Positions 1 to 7,980 of a stretch of DNA of 33,473 bases are shown one piece after another. The DNA is from Synechococcales cyanobacterium bin31.maxbin.ball.101 (GTDB lineage: Bacteria; Cyanobacteriota; Cyanobacteriia; Leptolyngbyales; Leptolyngbyaceae): positions 1-33,473 of the forward strand of contig JAAFJU010000042.1 in assembly GCA_013298165.1 (NCBI GenBank). The letters run 5' to 3'. The position numbers were made by a program, and so were the translations under genes. The first letter of the stretch is position 1; every line of letters starts with the position of its first letter. The notes under the pieces are model-generated. The model was not told the DNA's origin. It did no database searches and saw nothing but the letters and a program-made list of their open reading frames with translations.

Positions 1-26
1 TCGTCACCCGATCAGACTAACCAAGA

Positions 27-461
27 GTGGAGTCCAGCGTGTTGAGAGGTTTTACGGATCGATTCAGCGAGGGTGAGGTTCAGAAATCGGTTCAAAACTG
101 CCGACTGCTTTTAGTTCAGTTTCAGGTCGCGATCGCAGCGGCTGCGGACCCACGATCGGCAGCGGTGATTCAAGCTTGGAAAGATTTGCAAACAACGGCG
201 ATCGATGCTCTGATCCCCGAGTTAAACCATGCCCTCGAAACCCAGGAAGCTCAAAGTTCAAATCCCGCGCTGGAGGCCAAGCTCCGATCGCTCAACCCTG
301 AAGTCACCCGTCTGATTAAGCTTCTGCAAATTGACTGGCAGTTTTGGCAGGCGGCAAGACAGCCCGATCGGACCCTGCAACGTCAACAGCAGTTACTCAC
401 CCATCTAAAACAGTTGGATCAACTCTTGGAGGCGATCGGTCATCACCTCAGTTCAGAATGA
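27..461 (+). CDS. patD: PatD-like heterocyst frequency control family protein
   Basis: A 144-residue, mostly alpha-helical cytosolic protein. The C-terminal block WQFWQAARQPDRTLQRQQQL resembles the conserved (F/W)LQAARQPxTxxQRxxQ block of cyanobacterial PatD-family proteins as I remember it; the N-terminal half is poorly conserved. In Anabaena PatD influences heterocyst frequency and interacts with the cell-division machinery, but homologues also occur in cyanobacteria without heterocysts, so the role here is open. The start is GTG at 27. A second in-frame GTG at 39 is an alternative. The true start could also lie upstream of the window, although the frame before 27 is very short. It lies about 180 bp before the DUF4230 gene on the same strand. 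Confidence 0.65.
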   Translation: MESSVLRGFTDRFSEGEVQKSVQNCRLLLVQFQVAIAAAADPRSAAVIQAWKDLQTTAIDALIPELNHALETQEAQSSNPALEAKLRSLNPEVTRLIKLLQIDWQFWQAARQPDRTLQRQQQLLTHLKQLDQLLEAIGHHLSSE

Positions 462-638
462 CCCCTGTTTTCGGCGTTAATTTAAAGTATATTTGAACTA
501 CTATTAAATCTATTCGATGCGATAGAAAGCCGTGCAAAGCTTGGGAAAGTCGTTACAATGCACTAGTTTTCGTCACACTTCTAGACTGCTTTTACGCCGC
601 TAATCTTCAACCTCTCGTTCTCTAAACTAGTATTTACC

Positions 639-1580
639 ATGCGATCCCCAAGACCCATCCGAATCACCACGCACCGGGATAATCAATCAAAATCGTCGCT
701 TCAGTCCAGTTTTGGTTTTTTGTTAAAACTCTTGGGTGTCGTGACATCGGGTGGGACATTTTTGTTGGGGTTGATGATTTTGTTGACGATCGGCAAGTCT
801 GGTGATTGGCTTTGGAAGCAGGTGACAAGTTGGACGACGCAGCCGCAGCCTGCGCCGCAGGTGGACGTGCGATCGGTAGTGGTGAAGCAGGTTCAAGACT
901 CTAGCGAACTAACGACAGCTCTATTTACCATGGAAGCCGTGGTGCCGACGCAGCAGGATTCCACCATGGGCGGCATGGTGATTGGCTCGACCAAGTTGCT
1001 CTACATTGCCCATGGAGAAGTCCGGGCTGGCATTGACTTAAGCAAGATTGCGCTGACGGATGTGCAAGCGCAGGGGGATGCCCTCACCGTCCGCCTGCCT
1101 ATGCCAAAACTCTTGGATAGCAAAATCGATGTCAGCCGATCGAGCGTCTACGACTACAGCCGAGGCGCACTGGGGTTGGGACCTGATGTCGCGCCCCAGC
1201 TTCAAAGTCTCGCCCAGCAGAAAGCGCTGCTCAAAATCACCGATGCTGCCTGCGAAAAAGGCATTCTGACCCAGGCGAACGATCGGGCCAAACTCGTCCT
1301 CGGACAACTCCTCAAGTCCCCCGCCTACAAAACCATCACCGTCACGGTCCAAGCCCCCGATGTCGCAACCTGCAAAGCCTCTGCCGCCCAGCTTGCCCCT
1401 CAGTCTGTTCCCAGTCCCGCCCCCAGCATGAATCCCACGCCTAATCCTGTCGCCACAACCAGTCCTGCTGCACCCCCAAATCCGATCGCACCGCCAAATC
1501 CGATCGCACCATTGAATCCATCTCCCCTGCCAAGCCCTCAATCTGAAAATTCTCTTCCTAGCTTTAAAATTAAAGGATAA
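639..1580 (+). CDS. DUF4230 domain-containing membrane-anchored protein
   Basis: 313 residues. A single hydrophobic segment at about residues 27-50 follows a basic N-terminus, so the protein is probably anchored with the rest outside the cytoplasm. Residues about 85-250 match the DUF4230 pattern: a beta-rich opening (SELTTALFTMEAVV), an internal YIAHGEVRAGIDLSKI segment and a VSRSSVYDYSRGALGLGP segment. The last ~60 residues are a Pro/Ala/Asn-rich linker with PNPIAPP-type repeats, likely a disordered or wall-spanning tail. Biochemical function is unknown for the family. The stop is followed by two hairpins (1646-1671 and 1680-1715) that probably end the transcript. The ATG at 639 is the first start in a long open frame. 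Confidence 0.75.
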   Translation: MRSPRPIRITTHRDNQSKSSLQSSFGFLLKLLGVVTSGGTFLLGLMILLTIGKSGDWLWKQVTSWTTQPQPAPQVDVRSVVVKQVQDSSELTTALFTMEAVVPTQQDSTMGGMVIGSTKLLYIAHGEVRAGIDLSKIALTDVQAQGDALTVRLPMPKLLDSKIDVSRSSVYDYSRGALGLGPDVAPQLQSLAQQKALLKITDAACEKGILTQANDRAKLVLGQLLKSPAYKTITVTVQAPDVATCKASAAQLAPQSVPSPAPSMNPTPNPVATTSPAAPPNPIAPPNPIAPLNPSPLPSPQSENSLPSFKIKG

Positions 1581-1597
1581 ATGGCGCAATTAAATCA

Positions 1598-1623
1598 GCC
1601 AAATGATCAGGCCAAATGATCAG
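1598..1623. repeat. 13-bp tandem duplication
   Basis: The 13-mer GCCAAATGATCAG occurs twice head to tail (1598-1610 and 1611-1623), 18 bp after the DUF4230 stop codon. It looks like a local slippage duplication. Confidence 0.8.
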
Positions 1624-1645
1624 GAAATCCTAAAACCTCAAAAAT

Positions 1646-1671
1646 AATTCTGTAGAGCTAACTACAGAATT
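1646..1671 (+). terminator. Upstream hairpin of a double terminator
   Basis: Perfect 10-bp inverted repeat AATTCTGTAG / CTACAGAATT with a 6-nt loop. It lacks its own T-run but sits 8 bp before the stronger hairpin at 1680-1710, so the two may act together. Confidence 0.5.
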
Positions 1672-1679
1672 CTAAAAAA

Positions 1680-1715
1680 CTGGGATCGCTCTTCACGAGA
1701 GCGATCCCAGTTTTT
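1680..1715 (+). terminator. Rho-independent terminator after the DUF4230 gene
   Basis: Perfect 13-bp stem CTGGGATCGCTCT / AGAGCGATCCCAG with a 5-nt loop (TCACG), followed by TTTTT and preceded by AAAAAA. It can therefore also work on the opposite strand. The stem carries the HIP1-like core GCGATC, common in cyanobacterial hairpins. Confidence 0.88.
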
Positions 1716-2043
1716 GTCAAAACCAAAGATAGTATAAATTTTTCACAGGTTTGGAATCAGTAACCGCAATAATGAAGTCCGATTACGTAGGGATCGTTAC
1801 AACCACTGAGTCAATACTCACTCATAATGAAAGTGATCGGGTTTGAATAACCTGTCGTTATCTGTCGCTATCAGTGACGGGGATCGACAAACCATTCCAG
1901 CTTGACGATCGTTCTAGTTAGTACCGCCCCTTTAATTCCTTTGTCTAATCGTTAATCTCATTGCATTGATCTTGCCCAGATCGTTCGTGAGCCTTGCGAA
2001 AGACCTTTTATTAACCACTCATTAACACTGTCGAGAATCGCTC
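1716..2043. other. Intergenic region, no gene seen
   Basis: About 330 bp between the double terminator and the zinc-ribbon gene. It contains no open frame with coding character. A short direct repeat (CTGTCGTTAT / CTGTCGCTAT, near 1852-1872) and AT-rich stretches suggest it holds the promoter and leader of the zinc-ribbon gene. I could not identify a convincing -35/-10 pair. Confidence 0.4.
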
Positions 2044-2298
2044 ATGACTGCTGACTTCTGCTTAAGCTACGGACTTCCCTGCCCAAATTGCGGTTCTGCG
2101 GCTGAGCGCCACACGATTCCCAGCCGTCAATTGGTCCGTACTCAATGTGCCACCTGCGACTACCTATTAATTGCCTGCCAAAAAACAGGCCGCATTATTG
2201 AGTGCTATGCACCAGGTGTGCGGGAAATCAGCGTCAGAGAGCGGACTCATGCAACGGTTTCCGCTGGCTTTAGGGCTGAATCGTTAGAACTGGCGTAG
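2044..2298 (+). CDS. Small zinc-ribbon protein (cyanobacterial 'PriA-like' small protein)
   Basis: 84 residues with two CxxC knuckles: CPNCG at residues 13-17 and CATC at about 36-39. The segment PCPNCGSAAERHTI...RTQCATCDYLL is typical of a small conserved cyanobacterial protein often mislabelled 'replication restart DNA helicase PriA' because it resembles only the zinc-binding part of PriA. There is no helicase domain, so that name should not be taken as function. It most likely binds zinc and perhaps nucleic acid or a protein partner. The C-terminal ~25 residues after YAPGV are variable. It converges on rlmN with only 20 bp between the stop codons and no terminator hairpin. Confidence 0.75.
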   Translation: MTADFCLSYGLPCPNCGSAAERHTIPSRQLVRTQCATCDYLLIACQKTGRIIECYAPGVREISVRERTHATVSAGFRAESLELA

Positions 2299-2323
2299 TG
2301 ATTTACGGGCGTAGTGATTTACG
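2292..2323. repeat. 16-bp tandem duplication at convergent gene ends
   Basis: The 16-mer GGCGTAGTGATTTACG occurs at 2292-2307 and again at 2308-2323. The first copy carries the TAG stop of the zinc-ribbon gene and the second carries the rlmN stop (TTA on the plus strand). A duplication here may have created or moved one of the two stops. Confidence 0.85.
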
Positions 2324-3464
2324 CAGGCGTGGCGAGTTGCTCTAGTTGATTCGCCCGCAGTTGACCACAGGCGGCGTTCGCGTCTAACCCCCGCGATCGT
2401 CGCACACTCACCGCTACATTTTTGGCCTTGAGGGTACTCATAAAGACTTGCAGTTGCCGATCGTTCGGGCGCTGATAGTCCACTTCAGAAATCGGGTTAT
2501 AGGGAATGAGATTGACATGGCTCTGAAATCCTTTCAGTAAGTGAGCCAGTTCATGGGCGTGCTGCGTATGATCGTTCATGCCCGCCAACACAATATATTC
2601 AAACGTCACCCGTCGTCCGGTGATGTTGACGTAGTCACGGCATTCGTCTAGCAAGGCTTCTAGAGGGTACTTTGTCGCAGAAGGAATGAGTTGCTCCCGC
2701 ACTTCTTGATTCGAGGCATGGAGACTGACGGCGAGGGTGGATTGAAGATGCCGATCGGCCAAGCGTCGAATTTGTCCGGGAATGCCCACGGTGGAAATGG
2801 TCATCGATCGTTGACCAATGCCAATGTCTTGGTTCATCGATCGCACCGCTTCCGCCACATTTTCTACATTCAACAGCGGTTCGCCCATGCCCATGAACAC
2901 GACGTTGCTGACTCGTTCTTGGAAATCAGCCTGCACCGTGAGAATCTGGTCCACAATTTCGTGGCGCTCTAGATTGCGTTTAAATCCGCCTTTGCCCGTG
3001 GCGCAGAAGTCACAGGCCATGGGGCAACCTACTTGAGATGAGACACAAACCGTGAGCCGATCGAGCTTGTTGCTGCCTGTTTTATAAGCCGGGATGCCGA
3101 CGGCTTCGATGATCTGGCCGTCCACCATTTCGAGCAAAAACTTGACCGTGCCGTCACGGGAGGGCGATCGCAGGGCAATGCGCGATCGGCCAATATTCAC
3201 ATTTGTCACCGTCTCTCGCCAAGCCTTCGGAAAGACCGTCACTTCCGCCAAGGACTGAATGCCCCGTTCATAAATCCACTGGTGCAACTGCTTGCCGCGA
3301 TAGGCAGGCTGTCCCTGCGTCTGAATCCAATCCGTCAATTCTGTAACGCTCGCTCCTACGAGCGGGACTACGATCGTTGCATCGGGTGTCGCATCTGTCG
3401 CATCTGCATCTGTCGCATCTAAATCTGTCGCATCTACAGTGGGAGCGGAGAATTCAGGATTCAT
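2319..3464 (-). CDS. rlmN: Dual-specificity 23S rRNA / tRNA adenine-C2 methyltransferase RlmN
   Basis: Radical-SAM enzyme that methylates C2 of A2503 in 23S rRNA and of A37 in some tRNAs. The CxxxCxxC cluster motif (CPMACDFC) is at residues 147-154 from the chosen start. The GEPLLN motif (MGMGEPLLN) and the C-terminal [14 protein letters not shown] block are present, the latter with the second, methyl-carrying cysteine (C366). I chose ATG at 3464 (MNPEFSAP), giving 381 residues. The frame stays open 13 codons further upstream to 3503, but that extension is not conserved in character. The first ~30 residues contain a low-complexity Asp-Ala-Thr repeat not seen in typical RlmN, encoded by reiterated GTCGCATCT units at about 3389-3437. 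It is transcribed toward the zinc-ribbon gene. Confidence 0.95.
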   Translation of the reverse strand: MNPEFSAPTVDATDLDATDADATDATPDATIVVPLVGASVTELTDWIQTQGQPAYRGKQLHQWIYERGIQSLAEVTVFPKAWRETVTNVNIGRSRIALRSPSRDGTVKFLLEMVDGQIIEAVGIPAYKTGSNKLDRLTVCVSSQVGCPMACDFCATGKGGFKRNLERHEIVDQILTVQADFQERVSNVVFMGMGEPLLNVENVAEAVRSMNQDIGIGQRSMTISTVGIPGQIRRLADRHLQSTLAVSLHASNQEVREQLIPSATKYPLEALLDECRDYVNITGRRVTFEYIVLAGMNDHTQHAHELAHLLKGFQSHVNLIPYNPISEVDYQRPNDRQLQVFMSTLKAKNVAVSVRRSRGLDANAACGQLRANQLEQLATPA

Positions 3465-3856
3465 GGAAAAATCCCATTCATTAGGAATGGCGATAAAAAG
3501 CAAGCTTCTATACTAGCCTGTCCCGCGAGGCTCATTTCGGTTCACCCAGTCAGAGGAAGCCGTGAGTTTAGTCTGAGACCTAAAGTAGACCATGATAGTT
3601 AGATTCTCCATCTCTAACGTTCAATTTCTAACGTTCAACGTCTAACGTTAAATGTCTCAAATTGCCATCATCTTTTGAAAGACTGTTTTTTCTTCTGAAC
3701 TCATGCTATTTGTAGTGAAGCGAGTGAGCTAGGTTGAATGAACGCTCTGCCATGTGACCTCCCGAATGTGTTTCTGTAAAGTTGATGATGGCAGTTGTCC
3801 TTGAGTTTTTGGCATTAGAACCCTCAGTAAAGTTCTAGCCCCTTGGCTTCTACATC
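3465..3856. other. Divergent intergenic region between rlmN and the histidine kinase
   Basis: About 390 bp with no gene. It should hold divergent promoters. The notable content is the 14-bp repeat array at 3613-3654, listed separately. Confidence 0.5.
3613..3654. repeat. Three 14-bp tandem repeats with AACGTT palindromes
   Basis: Consensus TCTAACGTTCAAnn repeated at 3613-3626, 3627-3640 and 3641-3654 (the third reads TCTAACGTTAAATG), with a degenerate fourth start (TCTCAAA) after it. Each unit carries the palindrome AACGTT. It lies in the divergent promoter region, about 150 bp upstream of rlmN and 200 bp upstream of the kinase, so it could bind a regulator. Slippage is the simpler explanation. 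Confidence 0.75.
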
Positions 3857-5077
3857 GTGTGCCTTATGTCTTTCAACCTCAGTCCTCAGTCCGTGTTTCC
3901 TGTTTCGTCCCTTCCTTCTGCCATGATTGCGGCGGCTATGGATCTGGTTCCTGAGCCGATCGTCCTCACCACGATTGATGGCGTGATTACCTATTTCAAC
4001 CGAGCGGCCCAAGATTTGTTTCAAGGGGCTGGTAATTTGCAACCCTCTTCTAATTTGCTCGATGTGTTCATGTCGCAATGGATCTCGACTGCGGACTGGA
4101 CTCAGATTTTATATCGAATGCGATCGGGACAGTGTGACTTAGAGGTGCAATTGAATCTGAGTGATTCGCCGAAAATTGTCTCGATCGCTCTGCGGCAGAT
4201 TTCCCAGGAGTCGGTTGGTCGTACGCTGGATAGCAGCCCTGAGCTATGGCTGTGGCGGTTCCAAGATCTCACCCCTCAACAACGGCAGCAGGCGGAATGG
4301 ATCGAGCGGACGGCTGCGCTAGAGCGATCGAGCCGCCATATGTCTGAGTTTTTGTCGAATATGTCCCATGAGTTGCGGACGCCGTTGACCTCGATTTTAG
4401 GGTTTTCGTCGATGTTGAAGCAGCAGATTTTTGGGGAGTTAAATGAGAAACAATCGGTTTACATTCGACAAATTCATCGCAGTGGTCAGTATTTACTGGC
4501 GTTGATTAACGATATTCTTGACCTGTCTAAGATTGAAGCGGGCCAGATGACGTTGGAATGTACGCCGCTCTCGGCGATTCGGCTCTGTGAAGAGGCGATC
4601 GAGTCCGTCCAGCAGCAATCTCAGCTCAAACAGCTCTCCGTGCGGACTCAGTTTGAGCCGTCGATCGCGCAGCTTTGGGCGGATGAGTTGCGGGTGCGAC
4701 AGATGATTTTGAATTTGCTGTCGAATGCGATTAAGTTTTCATCGGAGGGTGGGACGATCGAGGTCCGATCGCAGCAGCAAGGTGAGCAGATCTGGATCGA
4801 GGTTCAGGACTATGGCATTGGCATTGAAGCGGAGAAGCAACATTTAGTGTTCAAGCCGTTCCAGCAAGTGGATAATTCCATCCAACGACGACGGCAGGGA
4901 ACCGGGCTGGGGTTGGCCTTGACGAAACATTTGGCGGAGTTACATGGTGGAACGGTGAGTTTTACTTCGGAAATGGGGATGGGCAGTTGTTTTGTGCTGA
5001 AGTTGCCGATGGTCGAAGACCGACCTGAGGTCATCGAATCAGAGTTTCCAATCAAATCAGAGTATCGTAAAGAGTGA
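3857..5077 (+). CDS. Soluble PAS-domain sensor histidine kinase
   Basis: 406 residues, no transmembrane segment. An N-terminal PAS-like domain (about residues 22-135, LVPEPIVLTTIDGVITYFNRA) precedes a HisKA dimerisation domain with the H-box FLSNMSHELRTPLTSILGF (phospho-accepting His171). The HATPase domain follows with N-box LNLLSNAIKFS, G1 box DYGIGI and G2 box GTGLGLALTKHLAELHGG. It is a complete kinase and presumably phosphorylates a response regulator encoded elsewhere; none is adjacent. The GTG at 3857 starts the listed frame, and ATG at 3866 three codons later is equally possible. It ends 21 bp before lgt, so co-transcription with lgt is possible though functionally unrelated. Confidence 0.9.
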   Translation: MCLMSFNLSPQSVFPVSSLPSAMIAAAMDLVPEPIVLTTIDGVITYFNRAAQDLFQGAGNLQPSSNLLDVFMSQWISTADWTQILYRMRSGQCDLEVQLNLSDSPKIVSIALRQISQESVGRTLDSSPELWLWRFQDLTPQQRQQAEWIERTAALERSSRHMSEFLSNMSHELRTPLTSILGFSSMLKQQIFGELNEKQSVYIRQIHRSGQYLLALINDILDLSKIEAGQMTLECTPLSAIRLCEEAIESVQQQSQLKQLSVRTQFEPSIAQLWADELRVRQMILNLLSNAIKFSSEGGTIEVRSQQQGEQIWIEVQDYGIGIEAEKQHLVFKPFQQVDNSIQRRRQGTGLGLALTKHLAELHGGTVSFTSEMGMGSCFVLKLPMVEDRPEVIESEFPIKSEYRKE

Positions 5078-5098
5078 TTTGGTTAGTGGTTGACATCC

Positions 5099-5929
5099 AT
5101 GGACTTTCTTTTAGCTGCCTTTGAATTTACGTCACCGGGTCCGATCGCTCTGGAGTTGGGACCGCTGCGAATGTATTGGTATGGCATTTTTATTGCATCG
5201 GCGGTGTTGATCGGGGTGCAGTTGTCCATGGCGTTGGCTCCTAGGCGGAACATTGACCCGGAACTCATGGGAGATTTGGCCTTTGCGTTGGTGTTGGGGG
5301 CATTGCCCGGTGCGCGGCTCTATTATGTGCTGTTCCAATGGCGGGATTATGTGGGTCATCTGGAGAAGATGATTGCCATTTGGGAGGGGGGCATTGCGAT
5401 TCATGGGGCGATTTTGGGTGGGATGTTGGCGGCTTGGGGGTTTGCGAGGTGGAAAAAAACCTCGTTTTGGCAATTAGCCGATCTCGTTGCGCCGTCGTTG
5501 ATTTTGGGGCAGGCGATCGGTCGGTGGGGAAATTTTTTCAATTCGGAAGCCTATGGATCGCCCACGGAGTTGCCTTGGAAGTTATTGATTCCGGTGTCCA
5601 GACGAATGCCAGGGTTTGAATCGATCGCTTACTATCACCCAACCTTTCTGTATGAATCGCTGTGGAATTTGGGGGTGTTTGGGATTTTGATGACGCTGTT
5701 CTTTAAAGTGGGGCATCGGTTGAAACCGGGGATGCTCTTCTGCGTCTATGCGATCGCCTATAGCGGGGGACGGCTTTGGATTGAGGGGCTGCGGACGGAT
5801 AGCTTGATGGCGGGTCCGTTGAAGATGGCGCAGTTGGTGAGTTTGACGGCGATCGCCCTAGGCTTTGTGGGTTTGTGGTGGTTCTCAAAAATGGAAAACC
5901 CCCAAAGGGCGAACCTTCGGGGGAAGTAA
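5099..5929 (+). CDS. lgt: Phosphatidylglycerol-prolipoprotein diacylglyceryl transferase
   Basis: Inner-membrane enzyme that moves diacylglycerol from phosphatidylglycerol onto the lipobox cysteine of prolipoproteins, the first step of lipoprotein maturation. The sequence has about seven hydrophobic segments and the Lgt signature [13 protein letters not shown] (residues 141-153) together with HGAILGG (102-108). Length 276 is usual. I prefer ATG at 5099 ([10 protein letters not shown]) over the TTG at 5090. The last codons contain an imperfect inverted repeat CCCCCAAAGG / CCTTCGGGGG (5899-5923), so a repeat-derived tail ([10 protein letters not shown]) may have been appended to the C-terminus. 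Confidence 0.95.
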   Translation: MDFLLAAFEFTSPGPIALELGPLRMYWYGIFIASAVLIGVQLSMALAPRRNIDPELMGDLAFALVLGALPGARLYYVLFQWRDYVGHLEKMIAIWEGGIAIHGAILGGMLAAWGFARWKKTSFWQLADLVAPSLILGQAIGRWGNFFNSEAYGSPTELPWKLLIPVSRRMPGFESIAYYHPTFLYESLWNLGVFGILMTLFFKVGHRLKPGMLFCVYAIAYSGGRLWIEGLRTDSLMAGPLKMAQLVSLTAIALGFVGLWWFSKMENPQRANLRGK

Positions 5930-6044
5930 GTCAGGGTGCATCTACCATTCCTCTCTTCTCTCTAGGGGAAGCGATTCCGGACAGTTTCGTTAAATTTAGT
6001 TTTTTTGGGATTAATCTCCCTCTTCAGGATTGTGGAATGTTTCT

Positions 6045-6851
6045 ATGGCCTTTCCTAAGATCTATATCGTGGGAGTGGGTCCGGGGGATCCGGAGCTACT
6101 GACGGTGAAGGCTGATTCGTTGATTCGATCGGCGGATTTGATTCTCTATACCGACTCGTTGATTCCGCCGGAGATTGTGGCGATCGCTCGTCCTGAGGCG
6201 ACGGTGCTGCGGGCGGCGGATAAGAATTTGGAGGAGCTTTTAGCGGTGATGATTGAAGCGGCGAAAGCCGGGAAACGAGTGGTGCGGCTGCATGATGGCG
6301 ATCCTTGTTTTTACGGGGCGATTCAGGAGCAGATGGTGGGGTTGTTAGCGGCGGGGCTTGAGTTTGAGGTTGTGCCTGGGGTCAGTGCGTACCAGTTGGC
6401 GGCGGCGCGGTTGCGGGTGGAGCTGACGGTGCCGGAGCGGGTGCAGACGATCATTCTGTCGCGCCTGACGGGACGGACGGTGGTGCCGGAGTCGGAGGAG
6501 TTGGCGAGTTTGGCGGCGCACCGATCGAGTCTATGTCTATATCTCAGTGCGAAACATGTGGTTCAGATGCAGGCGCGGCTGCTATTGCATTATCCGCCCC
6601 AGACTCCGGTGGCGATCTGTTATCGGTTGGGGTGGGTGGACGAGCGGATTTTGCTGGTGCCGTTAGCGGAGTTGGCGGTGCGAAGTGAGGCGGCGGGCTT
6701 TGTCCGATCGACCCTCTACGTCGTCAGTCCAGCATTGATGGCGGAGACGGTTCCGACGGAATATGGCTATCCGGAGCGGTTGGCGTTTTGTGAGGAGTCC
6801 GGACGATCGCGCTTGTACAGTCCTGGGCACGATCGGTTGTTTAAGCCCTGA
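6045..6851 (+). CDS. cobM: Precorrin-4 C11-methyltransferase (cobalamin biosynthesis)
   Basis: SAM-dependent tetrapyrrole methylase acting at C11 of (cobalt-)precorrin-4, also called CbiF in the anaerobic route. The P-loop-like SAM motif VGVGPGDPELLTVKA is at residues 9-23, followed by DLILYTDSLIPPEI, the LHDGDPCFYGAIQEQ block and VVPGVSAYQLAAARL, all typical of CobM/CbiF. The Thr-rich SRLTGRT block is also present. Length 268 is normal. ATG at 6045 (MAFPKIYIVG) is preferred to the upstream TTG at 6030. The 3' end overlaps the convergent HNH nuclease gene by 11 bp, which marks the boundary of an accessory insertion. Confidence 0.93.
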   Translation: MAFPKIYIVGVGPGDPELLTVKADSLIRSADLILYTDSLIPPEIVAIARPEATVLRAADKNLEELLAVMIEAAKAGKRVVRLHDGDPCFYGAIQEQMVGLLAAGLEFEVVPGVSAYQLAAARLRVELTVPERVQTIILSRLTGRTVVPESEELASLAAHRSSLCLYLSAKHVVQMQARLLLHYPPQTPVAICYRLGWVDERILLVPLAELAVRSEAAGFVRSTLYVVSPALMAETVPTEYGYPERLAFCEESGRSRLYSPGHDRLFKP

Positions 6852-7617
6852 AGAAGTTACTGACAATTTGGTTCAACAAATCATGGGGATTGATTCGATC
6901 GATCGCCGCAGTTTGTCTAAGTCTAGAAATGTTATCTGAAGATAAGCGTAAGGGAGCATATCTTTCAGGAAAAGCCCAACTGCATTGCGCACAGTCTAAT
7001 TGGCATCCACGACAGGACGTACTTTTGAAGTTGTTGCATTCATCACAGAGCGGTTGAAAATTACTCAATTCATTCCCGCCGCCTCTAGTTCTTGGAACCT
7101 TGTGGTCCTGCTGAAATCGAACGTCCGGTTCCGATCGGCTACAAATACAACATCTCGATTGATGTGTTTCCAAGATCTGCTGCCAGTCAGTATCAGATAA
7201 CTTAATCCGTGGCACTCTCTTTTCACTCAACGCTAGGCTGATGAGTTGGTATAGTTTGCCTTCTCGTCCAATTCCTGTGACACCTTCCTCGCCTTGTAGT
7301 TCACGCAACCGTCGAAATACATCGACATAGGGTTTATAGGGTTTGCTATCTGAATGTTGATTTCTTCTAAAACGGTCAATCGATTCTCGCAAATCGCTCT
7401 CTTTTACCTGAGGCCCTGGAATTCCATGACCGTCGGGCCATAGTTTTTCCAACAGGACTCGATAGTAAGACTTATTGGCTTCGCTGGGACAGATAAAGTT
7501 TTGAGAGACGTTATTCAACCAAATTTCTCGAATGATGTTGTCTGGAACCTCTTTTTCACTGACAGGTGCAAGGGATGAAAATTTCTGTCGTCCACGACTT
7601 TTTCGTTCATTGGCCAT
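6841..7617 (-). CDS. HNH endonuclease, probable restriction enzyme of the R-M locus
   Basis: 258 residues. The C-terminal half carries a beta-beta-alpha-metal HNH core. It begins CCICSRSEPDVRFQQDHKVPRTRGG, continues NELSNFQPLCDECNNFKS, and has further zinc-binding CxxC pairs (CRGCQLDCAQC). The D-H pair in QQDHKVP and the N of CDECN are the expected catalytic or metal residues. The N-terminal ~130 residues have no family I can name and may provide DNA recognition. ATG at 7617 is preferred; a TTG at 7623 overlaps the stop of the upstream XRE gene. Gene order XRE-HNH with a divergent C5 methyltransferase is the classic layout of a controller-regulated type II R-M system. The cut site cannot be predicted. 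Confidence 0.82.
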   Translation of the reverse strand: MANERKSRGRQKFSSLAPVSEKEVPDNIIREIWLNNVSQNFICPSEANKSYYRVLLEKLWPDGHGIPGPQVKESDLRESIDRFRRNQHSDSKPYKPYVDVFRRLRELQGEEGVTGIGREGKLYQLISLALSEKRVPRIKLSDTDWQQILETHQSRCCICSRSEPDVRFQQDHKVPRTRGGGNELSNFQPLCDECNNFKSTSCRGCQLDCAQCSWAFPERYAPLRLSSDNISRLRQTAAIDRINPHDLLNQIVSNFFRA

Positions 7618-7619
7618 TC

Positions 7620-7853
7620 TCAATGATCCCCCCGCAGTAGCCAGATGGGATCGATATCCAACACTTTTGAGATGGCATCCAGCTCATAATCTCTCAGAGA
7701 CCTGACTTGACGCTCAATCTCTGAGATATCTGACTGTTCTAGCTTGATTCCATAATCAACATTGAGAGCCGCCGCTAATTCAACCTGCGCTAATTCATGT
7801 TGCAGTCTAGCTTGACGAATTCTCTCCCCGCTGATATTCAGTTTATCTTCCAT
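7620..7853 (-). CDS. XRE-family HTH regulator, candidate R-M controller (C) protein
   Basis: 77 residues with an XRE/Cro helix-turn-helix (RIRQARLQHELAQVELAAALNVDYGIKLEQSDISEIERQ). Its size and its place directly before the nuclease gene match C proteins, which delay nuclease expression until the methylase has protected the host. ATG at 7853 is preferred; an upstream in-frame start at 7874 exists. The stop overlaps the alternate TTG of the HNH gene, so translation is coupled. A 19-bp palindrome at 7907-7925, centred between this gene and the methyltransferase, is the likely operator. Note the residues GIKLEQSDI, which lengthen the HTH relative to the usual form. Confidence 0.75.
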   Translation of the reverse strand: MEDKLNISGERIRQARLQHELAQVELAAALNVDYGIKLEQSDISEIERQVRSLRDYELDAISKVLDIDPIWLLRGDH

Positions 7854-7906
7854 GGTCAAACACCTCAAACGCATGAGGGTGATGTTACGTAAGACTGAAG
7901 CTATTC

Positions 7907-7925
7907 GTAGACGAAAATCGTCTAC
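7907..7925. promoter_or_regulatory. Operator-like palindrome in the divergent R-M promoter
   Basis: Perfect inverted repeat GTAGACGA-AAA-TCGTCTAC. Its edges are 54 bp from the XRE ATG (7853) and 55 bp from the methyltransferase ATG (7981), i.e. symmetrical in the divergent promoter. A possible -10 box TATATT (7928-7933) for the methyltransferase abuts it. A second small palindrome TTACGTAA (7885-7892) lies toward the XRE gene. Best explained as the controller's binding site (C-box analogue). Confidence 0.7.
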
Positions 7926-7980
7926 TATATATTTCGGTGAGTAAATCCTTTATGATTGAGATCTAACATTTAGTCTTGAT

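Noticed and set aside
5899-5923. Inverted repeat at the end of lgt as a terminator
   Set aside because: It lies inside the coding region and lacks a T-run; more likely a repeat fragment.
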